A DNA stretch of 64,000 nt from Lewinellaceae bacterium (lineage in GTDB: Bacteria; Bacteroidota; Bacteroidia; Chitinophagales; Saprospiraceae): assembly GCA_020636105.1 (NCBI GenBank), contig JACJYL010000001.1:2542001-2606000 (forward strand). The letters are read 5' to 3'. The notes under the pieces were generated by a model. That model did not search any database. It saw nothing but the letters and a program-made list of their open reading frames with translations, and was not told the DNA's origin. Every line of letters starts with the position of its first letter. Within the stretch, counting starts at the first letter, position 1. Positions 16,735 through 26,772 of the stretch are shown here, piece after piece. Both the position numbers and the translations under genes were made by a program.

Positions 16735-19644
16735 TTACAGGGAGGTAATTACATCAAAAAGGTTTTCCGAACGTTTCAGCCCCATTTTTTTTCTCAACCG
16801 GTATCTGGCGGTTTCAACCCCCCGGGTGGAAAGATTCATAAATGAAGCAATCTCCTTTGTCGTATTATTCATCTTAATAAAAATACAAAACCTTTCGTCA
16901 TTTTGAGTCAGATCAGGATACCTTTTCCTGAGTTTTTCAATAAAATCTTCATGCACGGCATTAAAATGCATATCAAAAACTTCCCAGTCTTGTTCGGTAT
17001 TTATTTCATTTCCTATCAATTTTATCAGACGCTTGATTTTTTTGTCTCTTGAGTGGATATCCTTTTCGTGATACATCTGCTCCATCTCCTTCTTCAATTC
17101 TTGCAATATTATGTTTTTTTGCAAAATGTTATAAGTGGAATTAGATAGTTCCTTTGATTTAAGCAGGAGATCCTTTTCAAGTTTTTCATTTTGCAGTTCA
17201 ACGATTTTCTGTTGGGATTTCAATTGCTCTTTTTCATACTTTTTTCTTTTTTCCTCCTGTTCGGCTATTCTCAATTGCTCCATTTTTTCGCGTTCAGCAT
17301 TAATTTTCCGAATCCAATAGACTCTAAAAAAAAGGATGAGTCCTAATAAAAGCAAAATTTTCAAGATTAAAAAACCCGTTGATCTCAATAAAGGTGGCTT
17401 TACCACAAAGCTGAAGGTTGCAGGAGTAGATTCTATGTTGAACTTATTTTTCGACACCACTTTAAAGGCGTATTTCCCTTCTCTAAGATTATTGTATTCC
17501 TTAATGTTCCGTGGCGTCCAGTCTGACCATTGGTCATCCATTCCTTCCAGGAAATATTTATACTGCAAATTTTCCTGGTCGATATACTGATTGGAAGTAA
17601 AACTGAAACTGAATGAATTTTTATAATGGTCAAAAACAGGTATGGGCGTTGAGCTGTTTTCATTTTCATTCCATTTTATTGGTGGAGCATTCGTTTCAAC
17701 CCCGGTGATAAATGCGTTGAAACTATAATCTCCCTTTTCAGAGCAATCGGTTTTGTAATGGTAGAATCCATTGTCTACCCCAAAAAGAATATTGTCCTGA
17801 TCAAGTACCCCTATTTTTCCAAATATTCGTGTATAGGAATCTGACAATTCATTAAAATTTAAGTACTCCTTTTTCGTATTGCCAAAATGCAGGGACAGGT
17901 AGCCAATCTCGTCGGCGGTCACAAACCATATCCTTTGAAAATCATCTTCGAAAAATTCATAACATAATTTATTTTTCCCTATGATATAATCGTAATATTC
18001 ATTATTGACGAACTTCTGCTGTTGCATATCATAATGGAACATCCCTAATTCGGTTGAAAAGAAAATTTGCTTGCTGGACCCCACCATCATGACCTGCTTA
18101 AAATCCGGCAATCCCGGCGCATCCGTCATATCCTCCATATCCTTGACGGAAAATGTTTCCTGATCAATACTGAACCTGATGATCCTGCCTTCTGAAGTTA
18201 TGATCCAAAAATGGCCTGTTTCATCCTGTTGAAACAACCTCGTTTTATGATTTAATCCAGACAGTTTAGCTACTGATTCAAGTACCTGATTTTTCCCTGT
18301 TTTGAGAATGTAAAATCCACGATAGGATGATTCTATAAAATATCCCGGCCAGTTTTGGATAGAATCCACTTTCCAGCATCCCCTGTTCTGATTCACCAAA
18401 ACAGCCTCGTCACCGTTAATGAGATAGAGCCCTTTATGATGTCCGCAATACAGTTCCCCCGCGGCTTCAAATAAAGTCCAAACCTGGCCGGCAGTGTTTT
18501 TGACCGGCACAATGGCCGAAGTTTTGATCTGTCCGTTAATGGCTTCTTTCCAGGAAGTATAAAAAAGTCCCTGGTTGGTCCCCAGAAACAATTTGCCGTC
18601 GTGAAAGGCTGTAACATAACCGGTACCAATATCTGTCTCTGAATTAATTTTGGTCAGGCAGGAATTCAATTCGATATAACTTATCCCGCTATCAAGCCCA
18701 ACCCAGAGGTTATTGTTATGATCGAGTTCCATCGAAATGATGGTATTATTTTGAAGGCCAACATTTTTATTTATATGCTGTAACAGCCTGCCCTGATGAT
18801 CAATGATAAATAACCCGTTTTTGACAGTACCTATAATAAAATAACGATTATCTATCATTAGCACTTCAGAGATCAGATCCTCCGTAAATTCTTTTGAAAT
18901 ATCGGATTCAAAGGGGATCAGTTTATCGTTATTGACAACAAATATGCCCTCATTGTCCGTAAAGATTATTTTTTCAGATTCATTAAACTGAAAAAAACCT
19001 TTAACATTTATTTGGGAAAAAGAACTTCCAAAAGGTAATAAACGGAAAGTCGAATCGATATAAGTTCCTAAACCTTTTCCTGCGATTGAAACATACAGGG
19101 TGTCATTTAATAATGTCATATACTCAAAAAGCTGAGAATGCATTAAAGGAACGATCCTGTTATTTTTAAACTCAAAGATGACCGAACCGGATCGTAAATA
19201 TATCGCCTTGTGGGATTCTAAAATATTCCATACCGTACCAAAAGTGTGAAAACTACTATCGATTTGAGGCATCAGGCTGTGATAAGAAAATTCGCCTGGA
19301 ATATCTCCGGCGATAAAAAGCCCGACCTCATCTGCGCCTCCAACCAGGATGGTATCCTTACTTATGGCATGAACACTTCTCATAGCATTGCCGGGAAATT
19401 CATAGGTCTTCCAGAACTTGTCTCCGGAGACCAGTAATCCGTTATTGGCAAAGTAAACCAGGCCTTCCGGACATACACTGATGCCCCAGGTCTGTTTCCC
19501 GAAATTGTTTTCACCAGGAGAGTAATTAGAAATAAATGATATGCCGATATTTTTTATGTCAATGTTTTCCGCCTGACCAACCCCTACCGTAGCCGAGAGC
19601 AAAAAGCAACCGATAAAAAAGATAGCGATAATTGATTTATTCAT
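16735..19644 (-). CDS. Beta-propeller/Y_Y_Y membrane regulator with LuxR-type HTH
   Basis: 969-residue one-chain sensor-regulator. A signal peptide (ending VGVGQ) precedes a large periplasmic part with repeated propeller-type blades (about 30-640, for example NNTIISMELDHNNNLWVGLDSG). A Y_Y_Y domain follows (about 665-740, LQYKYFLEGMDDQWSDW), one membrane helix (about 755-775), a long charged coiled coil (about 780-870) and a C-terminal HTH (about 905-965, NNTTKEIASFMNLSTRGVETARYRLRKK read in parts). It lacks histidine-kinase and receiver domains, so the signal must pass directly to DNA binding or to a partner. It faces the divergent SusC/SusD operon and probably controls it after sensing an oligosaccharide. 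This is inference from position and family. Confidence 0.85.
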   Translation of the reverse strand: MNKSIIAIFFIGCFLLSATVGVGQAENIDIKNIGISFISNYSPGENNFGKQTWGISVCPEGLVYFANNGLLVSGDKFWKTYEFPGNAMRSVHAISKDTILVGGADEVGLFIAGDIPGEFSYHSLMPQIDSSFHTFGTVWNILESHKAIYLRSGSVIFEFKNNRIVPLMHSQLFEYMTLLNDTLYVSIAGKGLGTYIDSTFRLLPFGSSFSQINVKGFFQFNESEKIIFTDNEGIFVVNNDKLIPFESDISKEFTEDLISEVLMIDNRYFIIGTVKNGLFIIDHQGRLLQHINKNVGLQNNTIISMELDHNNNLWVGLDSGISYIELNSCLTKINSETDIGTGYVTAFHDGKLFLGTNQGLFYTSWKEAINGQIKTSAIVPVKNTAGQVWTLFEAAGELYCGHHKGLYLINGDEAVLVNQNRGCWKVDSIQNWPGYFIESSYRGFYILKTGKNQVLESVAKLSGLNHKTRLFQQDETGHFWIITSEGRIIRFSIDQETFSVKDMEDMTDAPGLPDFKQVMMVGSSKQIFFSTELGMFHYDMQQQKFVNNEYYDYIIGKNKLCYEFFEDDFQRIWFVTADEIGYLSLHFGNTKKEYLNFNELSDSYTRIFGKIGVLDQDNILFGVDNGFYHYKTDCSEKGDYSFNAFITGVETNAPPIKWNENENSSTPIPVFDHYKNSFSFSFTSNQYIDQENLQYKYFLEGMDDQWSDWTPRNIKEYNNLREGKYAFKVVSKNKFNIESTPATFSFVVKPPLLRSTGFLILKILLLLGLILFFRVYWIRKINAEREKMEQLRIAEQEEKRKKYEKEQLKSQQKIVELQNEKLEKDLLLKSKELSNSTYNILQKNIILQELKKEMEQMYHEKDIHSRDKKIKRLIKLIGNEINTEQDWEVFDMHFNAVHEDFIEKLRKRYPDLTQNDERFCIFIKMNNTTKEIASFMNLSTRGVETARYRLRKKMGLKRSENLFDVITSL

Positions 19645-20017
19645 CTTTCAAAGTTAACTAATTATTTTGAACACCATACCAAGGAAATACACAAACAGTA
19701 CAATTACCTCCCTAAATCAAATCGTTTCCACCTAACTTAATTTTATCCATTGACGTATTCAAAAAGCCTGATCAATATGTTGCTCTGCCATTGCAAAATA
19801 TGGATCCCTGCCCTTTTTTTTATTGATGTGGCCACATTTTTTGTTTGACGTATTATGCAAGTAGCCCGACCAGCATATTGGCGAGTTATAATAGTAGATT
19901 TGAGTTCAACACGTATTTTGATTTTATTTACCTTTGTTTTCACCATACAAACCATCATCTGGTTTACAATCAGGGCAAATATTTTTGCAAGAGTATCACC
20001 GAAATAAAACCTAATAT
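19645..20017. promoter_or_regulatory. Divergent control region of the SusC/SusD locus
   Basis: The 373-bp gap lies between the regulator and the first operon gene. It contains a perfect TACCTTTG -7 element at 19929-19936, about 80 bp upstream of the start of the operon. A perfect 12-bp palindrome ATGTGGCCACAT sits at 19826-19837 and two TTGACGTATT-like words occur near 19750 and 19853. These could be regulator sites, but no spacing rule is evident. Confidence 0.5.
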
Positions 20018-22084
20018 ATGAAAAGGATTCTACTTCTTTTATTTATTATAGTCCACCTGCTCTTCACTTTTTTAAGTTGCAATAAGGATCGCCTTTCCTA
20101 TTATGACAAACCTGATTGGCTCGAAGGCCCTTTGTTCGAGCAGATCAAAGCGTCAGGTGAATTCAATGAATTTGTAAAAGCCGCTGAATTGACAGGATAT
20201 GACGAATTCCTATCCTCCAGGCTTACCTTCACCGTTTTTGTTCCAACCGATGCCGCCTTTGAGGAATTTTATCAGGAAAGGAACATCTCATCAGTGGAGG
20301 ATATGGATAAGGATGAATTATTGTCACTGCTCCAATACCATACCATGCAAAATTCATGGGATTCCTTAAAAATGACCGGCAAAACAAGTTTTGGATGGTG
20401 GAACGACATACCCGACAACTTTAGAACACCTTCCATTTACACCCCTCCTATCGAATATGTCGATGGAAAAAATGTGGTATACGATAATACTTTTTTCCAT
20501 ATATTCTCAAAAGCTTTTTTTGACAAGAACGGGTATTCGGATGTCGATTACGAAACATTCTTTCCGGGTTCACAAAGGACTGATTTCAATATTGACCGGG
20601 CAGCTATACTCGAAAACGAGATCGGGGCGGAAAATGGTTTTTATTATAAAATTGATAAAGTGCTCAATCCTCGTACCACCGCAGACAAAGTCATCGCTGA
20701 AATTCCGGAGTTTTCTCTTTTCAAAACCCTGATCGACAGATTTATCACCTACAACTATAATGCAACGAGCTCACAAAACAATATCGAGTACGATTCCCTG
20801 TTTAAACGGAAATATGCCCTGAATTTTGATCTGGCCAATGAAAAAATAGCGGATAACGCCTATGACGGTTATTACCATGTTTTCAACACCATGTTCATTC
20901 CAAGCAATCAACAAATCGAAAGCTACTTTGCTGAAAAATTCCCCGCCTATCCGACTATTGAGTCCGTCCCCAATATCATCGTAAAATACTTCGTTGAGGC
21001 ACATATGGTCCCCAATAAGAAGTTATTCCCTACGGTGCTTTCCAGGGCTGACAATGAAAGAAATGACTTTTCAGATGAAATATTGTTCGATCTGGACAAT
21101 GGCATACAATCGGCCAACATTTCCTCCAATGCCATCATTTATGGCGTGGATGAAGTGATTGAGACCAATGCCTTCTCTACGGTCAGCGGGCCGATCATCC
21201 GTGATCCTAATTATAAGATCTTCACTTTGTTACTGGAGTTATCCGGAGAGATCAGGTCTTTCTTTAAATATGAAATCAATCATATTGTCTTCGTGCTTTC
21301 GGATACTAAAATGACAGAATTGGGCTTTGCTTATGACGAAGGAGATCCGATCGATTTCACCGACGATAAAATATTCCGCAACAACAATGCGATGACTATT
21401 GATGAGATCAAGGCTTTTCTCCAAAATTTCATCAGTATTACTTCAAAAGAGGTAAACGGCAGTAACGAAGCCTTTATTAAAACCAAAAACAACAAATTCC
21501 TTCATATTTCAGGAAATACGGTGGAAGGATTGTTTGGAACAGCCGAAATTCTCGAGCAATATCCTTCTATCAACGGAACCGTACTGGAAATAGATAATGA
21601 CCTGAGCCAGGGAACGAATTACTCCGTTGAAAACTATTTAAATGATAATAAGGAAACATTCGGCCAATTTTTTGCGCTGTGCGATAGCGCCGGGATGTTA
21701 AACAATGAAGGATTATTGGAAAAATTATCCCTTTTTTCCGGCATCACCGTCCTGCTTCCCACCGATGAGGCTGTTCAGGCAATTATTGGCAGCTATATTC
21801 CTCCGGGAGCGACCAGCAGCACTTTTAATTACCGACAACTCATCCAATATCAGGTAATTTCAGAGCGGGTAATGTTTACAGACGATGAATTCATTGAAGG
21901 CGATTACGGAACAGACCTCTTTATCGGGGGGCAGCGCTACAAAATAACCGTCGAAGCCGCAGATGGAATCATCGATCTTACGGATTTGAATGATAACCAT
22001 TACCAGATAACTACCGGCCCGCAATCCAATATTATTACCTCGTCAGGGATAATCCATATTGTACCTCAGGTTTCATTATTTTAA
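20018..22084 (+). CDS. Multi-domain fasciclin (FAS1) lipoprotein
   Basis: 688 residues with a lipoprotein signal peptide ending TFLSC (Cys21). About four FAS1-like domains follow. The first (about 40-215) carries the typical TFTVFVPTDAAFEEF and LLQYHTM segments. A second starts near 223 (EFSLFKTLIDRF), a third near 390 (PNYKIFTLLLELSG), and the last is near 545-688 (ITVLLPTDEAVQAI, IQYQVI, SSGIIHIVPQ). FAS1 domains mediate adhesion or sugar binding. In Bacteroidota such lipoproteins often sit beside SusC/SusD, so a surface glycan-binding role is likely but inferred. It is first in an eight-gene same-strand run, 5 bp before SusC. Confidence 0.85.
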   Translation: MKRILLLLFIIVHLLFTFLSCNKDRLSYYDKPDWLEGPLFEQIKASGEFNEFVKAAELTGYDEFLSSRLTFTVFVPTDAAFEEFYQERNISSVEDMDKDELLSLLQYHTMQNSWDSLKMTGKTSFGWWNDIPDNFRTPSIYTPPIEYVDGKNVVYDNTFFHIFSKAFFDKNGYSDVDYETFFPGSQRTDFNIDRAAILENEIGAENGFYYKIDKVLNPRTTADKVIAEIPEFSLFKTLIDRFITYNYNATSSQNNIEYDSLFKRKYALNFDLANEKIADNAYDGYYHVFNTMFIPSNQQIESYFAEKFPAYPTIESVPNIIVKYFVEAHMVPNKKLFPTVLSRADNERNDFSDEILFDLDNGIQSANISSNAIIYGVDEVIETNAFSTVSGPIIRDPNYKIFTLLLELSGEIRSFFKYEINHIVFVLSDTKMTELGFAYDEGDPIDFTDDKIFRNNNAMTIDEIKAFLQNFISITSKEVNGSNEAFIKTKNNKFLHISGNTVEGLFGTAEILEQYPSINGTVLEIDNDLSQGTNYSVENYLNDNKETFGQFFALCDSAGMLNNEGLLEKLSLFSGITVLLPTDEAVQAIIGSYIPPGATSSTFNYRQLIQYQVISERVMFTDDEFIEGDYGTDLFIGGQRYKITVEAADGIIDLTDLNDNHYQITTGPQSNIITSSGIIHIVPQVSLF

Positions 22085-22089
22085 TATAG

Positions 22090-25000
22090 ATGATAATACC
22101 TATGCACAAAACAAGACTAATATTGCTTTTACTGTTTCTCGGAAACGGCCTTAACTTACTTCAGGCACAGATTATCAGAGGAACGGTAATAGATTCGCTC
22201 AGCAACGAGCCTCTTATTGGCGCCACAGTTGTTGAAGTAGATCAAACCGGCAGATTCCTCAACGGAACAATAACTGATTTCAATGGAGAATTCAATTTAA
22301 AGGTTTCTTCGGATGAAGTGCTGCTCAGTTTTTCTTTTATCGGCTACAGCTCCAGGCAACAGGTGTGCCGGGCAAGCGAGGTTTTAACAGTGTTCCTATC
22401 CTCGGAATCGACCTTACTGGGAGAGGTTAGCATTGTTGCTACCGGAAGAACGGATGTAGGAGATGGCATCTCCAACGTACCTATCAGGGATCTGGCCACC
22501 TCCGTCGCTTCTATCGAAATGAGCAAATTATCAAAAATGCCCACCAGTTCGGTTTCCGAGGCCCTGCAAGGCAGGATGAGTGGCGTGGATATCACCTCCA
22601 CCAGCGGAGACCCGGGAGCAGGCATGTCGATCATCATTCGCGGAAATACTTCCTTGAATGGGAACAGCAGGCCTTTGATCGTGCTGGATGGCGTCCCTTA
22701 TGAAACGACCATCGGAACGGATTTTAATTTTGCCAATGCCGATGTGGCGGATTACGGTTCTTTGGTTGATATTTCTCCGGCGGACATCAGCTCCATTCAG
22801 ATCCTTAAAGACGCCGCTTCAACGGCCGTCTGGGGTTCAAAAGGTTCTAATGGGGTTGTGGTGATCAATACAAAACGGGGACAAAACAAAAAAACGGTGT
22901 TCGCTTTGGATTACCGAAACAGTTATGTTTTCGAACCGGAACCTCTACCTATGCTGGATGGAGATCAGTACGTGAGATTAATGATCGATTCCCGGTTTAA
23001 CAGAAACCCGGTTGGGATCACCCAAATTCCGGCCGAATTTCTGAATGAGCCCGGCAGCGTGGACTACTATAATTTTAACCGTAATACCAGCTGGATAGAT
23101 GAGATTACGAGGAATGGTCTGACCAATGACCTCAACTTCTCCATTACCGGTGGCGGGGACAAGGCGAGATACCGCGCATCTGTAGGGTATTACAACCAGT
23201 CCGGAACAACCGTAGGAACAGACATTGAGCGGATCACTGCGAGGCTTAACCTGGATTACAGAATATCCGACAAGCTGCAGTTGTCTTCAGATTTCTCCTA
23301 TGCCAATTCTAACAGGAATCAAAATTATTTCTGGGACCTCAGGTCGATGGCCTACAAGAAAGCCCCGCACATGTCCATTTACGAATACGATGAAAACGGG
23401 GTCAATACGGGCAATTATTTTAACCCCGAAAGAACGGAACAAGGTTACGGCATTGACTTCCCCAATCCGGTCGCCCTTGCCAGAGACGGGATCAACAAGG
23501 ACGTCAAGAACAGGGTGCTGAGTAAATTTCTCCTGCAGTATGAAATCGTAAAAGGATTGAGATACTCCGCAGACGTTTCATTCGATTTAACCGATAACAA
23601 CAATAAAAAATTGCTGCCCGAAAGCGCCACAGGAGTTCAGATCGGTAATGTCAACCTGAACAAATCACGGAGCAAGGAAGATATACAGAATATCATTCAG
23701 ACGTTTAACAAACTGATTTTCACCCCGGATTTTGGCAAAAACCACCGGTTGATGTTGATGGGTATGTTTTCCACTTATGAAAAATCCTTTTCCCAGACAA
23801 GCCTTGCTGTCTCCGGAATCCCTTCATATAATCTTATCGGACCGGGGAATATCGGGGTCTCCAATGAAACTTATTCAGGCAGAAGCAAAATCCGTACCTT
23901 GTCTTACCTCCTGAACGCGCACTACGTGTTCAATGACCGTTATATTTTTAGCAGCGGTATCCGGATTGACGGGGATTCTCGATTTGGCCCCAACAACAGA
24001 TACGGGTATTTCCCCTCATTGTCATTCGCCTGGCGTGCATCCTCCGAAGGATTCCTTTCTGATCTGAAATGGCTTTCTGATCTCAAGCTAAGGGCCAGTT
24101 ATGGTGAAAACGGATTTGCGACCCAAGGCAGTTATGCCTACCTGGCCAAATACGTATCGGCCACAGGATATCTGGGCATGGACGGGATCAAACTGGGAAA
24201 TGTCGAGCTGAACAACTTAAAATGGGAAGCTACCCATCAGTTTAACTACGGCCTTGACCTGGCTTTATTTGATTACCGGGTGACCGTCACTTTTGATTAC
24301 TACGATAAATTCACCCAGGATATTATCCTGAACAACCTGGAAATTCCTTCCACTTCAGGGTTTTCCTCAATCACGGGTAACTGGGGAGCTATGACCAACA
24401 AAGGATGGGAGTTCAATTTGAGTTCTAATGTTTTCAGAGCCGATGATTTCAATGTTTTTTTCGATTTCAATATTTCTCATAACTCTAACATCATAGAAGA
24501 TATTCCGGAAAATTTCACTAACGAAACATTCTCGGTGGAAAATGGCAAATATGCCCGACGGATTCAGGTAGGTGATCCGGTTGGATCATTTTACGGTTTC
24601 AGATACCTGGGCGTATTTTCAACAGAAGCCGACGCAGTAGCAACGGATGCCAATGGAGAAGTGATCATCAATCCTGTAACGGGAGAACCTTTACCCTACC
24701 TCGTAAATGGTACAGGAGTTAAAGCAGGAGATGCCATATACGAAGATATTAATAACGATGGGAATATCAATGAGCTGGATATTGTTTACCTGGGCGATGC
24801 CAATCCGCAATTTTACGGTGGTTTTGGTTTGACAATCGAATACAAAAACTGGGTGTTGTCCTCTTATTTTAATTACAAAGTGGGCCAGGACGCAATCAAT
24901 GAAACACGGATGTACAATGAAAATATGTACACCACGGACAATCAAAGTACAGCGGTTTTGAGAAGATGGCGGAAAAGTGGCGATGTGACGGATATTCCCC

Positions 25001-25302
25001 GGGCAGTATTTGGACAGTCCAGAAACTGGCTGGGATCTGATCGTTTCGTAGAAGATGCTTCTTTCCTGAGGATGAAATCATTGACGCTCTCCTATGATGT
25101 GCCCCCCCAGTGGAGTGAAAAAATAAACGTTCAAAAGGTCAAGGCTTTTTTAACGGCCTATAATATCCTGACGATCACCAATTATACTGGTCAGGATCCT
25201 GAAATTGGATTTAACGGAAGAGACCGGTTTGCAGTCGGCAGAGATAACTCTCTGACTCCTCCTCCGGTAACGTTAACCTTTGGATTAAATGTATTATTCT
25301 AA
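22090..25302 (+). CDS. SusC/RagA-family TonB-linked outer membrane protein, copy 1
   Basis: 1070-residue outer-membrane transporter that imports oligosaccharides or other large nutrients with its SusD partner. A signal peptide ends near LLQAQ; the ATG at 22102 (MHKTRLILLLLF) is an equally good start. A carboxypeptidase-regulatory-like domain follows (about 25-105, GTVIDSLSNEPLIGATV). The plug domain has the classic ALQGRMSGVDITS, PLIVLDGVPYE and IQILKDAASTAVWGSKGSNG segments (about 150-265). The rest is a beta-barrel ending in an aromatic residue (LTFGLNVLF). The matching SusD lies immediately downstream. Substrate unknown. Confidence 0.95.
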   Translation: MIIPMHKTRLILLLLFLGNGLNLLQAQIIRGTVIDSLSNEPLIGATVVEVDQTGRFLNGTITDFNGEFNLKVSSDEVLLSFSFIGYSSRQQVCRASEVLTVFLSSESTLLGEVSIVATGRTDVGDGISNVPIRDLATSVASIEMSKLSKMPTSSVSEALQGRMSGVDITSTSGDPGAGMSIIIRGNTSLNGNSRPLIVLDGVPYETTIGTDFNFANADVADYGSLVDISPADISSIQILKDAASTAVWGSKGSNGVVVINTKRGQNKKTVFALDYRNSYVFEPEPLPMLDGDQYVRLMIDSRFNRNPVGITQIPAEFLNEPGSVDYYNFNRNTSWIDEITRNGLTNDLNFSITGGGDKARYRASVGYYNQSGTTVGTDIERITARLNLDYRISDKLQLSSDFSYANSNRNQNYFWDLRSMAYKKAPHMSIYEYDENGVNTGNYFNPERTEQGYGIDFPNPVALARDGINKDVKNRVLSKFLLQYEIVKGLRYSADVSFDLTDNNNKKLLPESATGVQIGNVNLNKSRSKEDIQNIIQTFNKLIFTPDFGKNHRLMLMGMFSTYEKSFSQTSLAVSGIPSYNLIGPGNIGVSNETYSGRSKIRTLSYLLNAHYVFNDRYIFSSGIRIDGDSRFGPNNRYGYFPSLSFAWRASSEGFLSDLKWLSDLKLRASYGENGFATQGSYAYLAKYVSATGYLGMDGIKLGNVELNNLKWEATHQFNYGLDLALFDYRVTVTFDYYDKFTQDIILNNLEIPSTSGFSSITGNWGAMTNKGWEFNLSSNVFRADDFNVFFDFNISHNSNIIEDIPENFTNETFSVENGKYARRIQVGDPVGSFYGFRYLGVFSTEADAVATDANGEVIINPVTGEPLPYLVNGTGVKAGDAIYEDINNDGNINELDIVYLGDANPQFYGGFGLTIEYKNWVLSSYFNYKVGQDAINETRMYNENMYTTDNQSTAVLRRWRKSGDVTDIPRAVFGQSRNWLGSDRFVEDASFLRMKSLTLSYDVPPQWSEKINVQKVKAFLTAYNILTITNYTGQDPEIGFNGRDRFAVGRDNSLTPPPVTLTFGLNVLF

Positions 25303-25323
25303 AGCAAAAGTGAATGCTTGTTT

Positions 25324-26766
25324 ATGAAAAAATTAATAAAATATAGCTGGATTATCCTGGTGTTTTCTTTGGGGCTGGCCTCATGTTCCGACTGGTTGGA
25401 ACTAACGCCCGAAGATGATCTGGTAAGCGATGAGTTCTGGAAATCCCAAAAAGATGTGGAAGCGGTCCTCGCCAATTCCTACAACCAGTTGGCCATACAG
25501 GTTAAACCCCTCTTGTTGTGGGGAGAATTGCGTGGTGGACTGATGAGTGAAGGCCAGTCGGTTCCCAGCGATGCAAGCAGAATAATGCGTGGCGACATCA
25601 CAGACATAAACAGTCTGATCAAATGGTCGGATCTTTACAAACTCATCAACGGGGTAAATCAGATCCTCAAGTTTGCTCCACAGGTGAGGGATTACGATCC
25701 TTCCTTTAGCCTTGCGGAATTGAGGCAAATAGAATCCGAAGCTTTATTTCTGCGCGCATTGTCCTATTTTTACCTGGTACGTGCGTTTAAGGAAGTTCCG
25801 TTGATTCTCGAACCCTATACTTCCGACGGCCAGGATTTTTACCCGGCAAAGTCCGACGAGTCAGCAATTTTACAGCAGATCCAGACCGATCTCAACCAGG
25901 CCCTTGACGGGGCAGCAACCTCCTTTGGCTCCATTGAAAGCAACAAGGGGCGGGCTACTTATTTTGCCATTAATGCACTGCTCGCCGATGTCTTCTTATG
26001 GCAGGATGATTACGAGCCTGCTTTGGAGCACTGCGACGCCATTATCAACAGTGGTCAATACGGGTTGATGGGCTCCAACAGCTGGTTCCAGAACTTCTAC
26101 CCGGGCAATTCCAACAGCAGCATATTCGAATTGCAGTTTTCAAAAAACTGGAATTACACTTCTAACCTGTATGAGACCTTTTCTTACCAGAGAGGGAAAC
26201 AATACATCATCAATCCACGTGTCGTGGAAATTTTCGGTCAGACTGATGTCCGGGGTGAGGGCGCCACTTACGCCATTGCCAACCTTGAAATCTGGAAATA
26301 TATCGGCATCAATGAAACTGAAGAAAGAGGCGATGCTTTGAATGATAACAACTTTATCATCTACAGGTTAGCGGACATCATGTTGCTTAAAGCGGAGGCC
26401 CTGGCGGAGTTACAACGATTTGACGAATCGCTGGAGATCATCAATTCGCTGAGAGAAAAAAGAAATGCGGAGGCTTTAACCAGCGATCCGGCCATTAATG
26501 CTTTTGAGGATCTGATCCTCGAGGAACGCTCCCGTGAACTTGCTTTTGAAGGCAAATACTGGTTCGACCTGATCCGGTTTGGTAAAAGGGATAACTACAG
26601 AAACAAAGAAAAAGTCATCGCGGCACTTACCCTCAATGCCTCGGCAGATGAGATTCCGGCGCTTATGGCTAAATTCCAGGATCCCTACAGTTGGTATCTG
26701 CCCATTCACCGCGACGAGCTATTGATAAATAACAATCTGGAGCAAAATCCATATTATCAAAATTGA
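25324..26766 (+). CDS. SusD/RagB-family surface lipoprotein, copy 1
   Basis: 480-residue nutrient-binding lid that pairs with the preceding SusC. The start at 25324 gives a lipoprotein signal peptide ending LGLASC (Cys21); the open frame begins two codons earlier with TTG. The SusD fold is recognised by the N-terminal ELTPEDDLVSDEFWKS region, the TPR-like helices (EALFLRALSYFYLVRAFKEV), and the C-terminal ILEERSRELAFEGKYWFDLIR and PIHRDELLINNNLEQNPYY motifs. Spacing from SusC is 21 bp, and the next gene begins 6 bp downstream. Confidence 0.95.
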   Translation: MKKLIKYSWIILVFSLGLASCSDWLELTPEDDLVSDEFWKSQKDVEAVLANSYNQLAIQVKPLLLWGELRGGLMSEGQSVPSDASRIMRGDITDINSLIKWSDLYKLINGVNQILKFAPQVRDYDPSFSLAELRQIESEALFLRALSYFYLVRAFKEVPLILEPYTSDGQDFYPAKSDESAILQQIQTDLNQALDGAATSFGSIESNKGRATYFAINALLADVFLWQDDYEPALEHCDAIINSGQYGLMGSNSWFQNFYPGNSNSSIFELQFSKNWNYTSNLYETFSYQRGKQYIINPRVVEIFGQTDVRGEGATYAIANLEIWKYIGINETEERGDALNDNNFIIYRLADIMLLKAEALAELQRFDESLEIINSLREKRNAEALTSDPAINAFEDLILEERSRELAFEGKYWFDLIRFGKRDNYRNKEKVIAALTLNASADEIPALMAKFQDPYSWYLPIHRDELLINNNLEQNPYYQN

Positions 26767-26772
26767 TTTAAG

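Noticed and set aside
16681..16906. Plus-strand frame overlapping the end of the regulator gene
   Set aside because: It overlaps the HTH-coding part of a long, family-supported gene on the other strand.
19826..19837. ATGTGGCCACAT palindrome as a definite operator
   Set aside because: One isolated 12-bp palindrome in a 370-bp gap is weak evidence; it is mentioned only as part of the control region.
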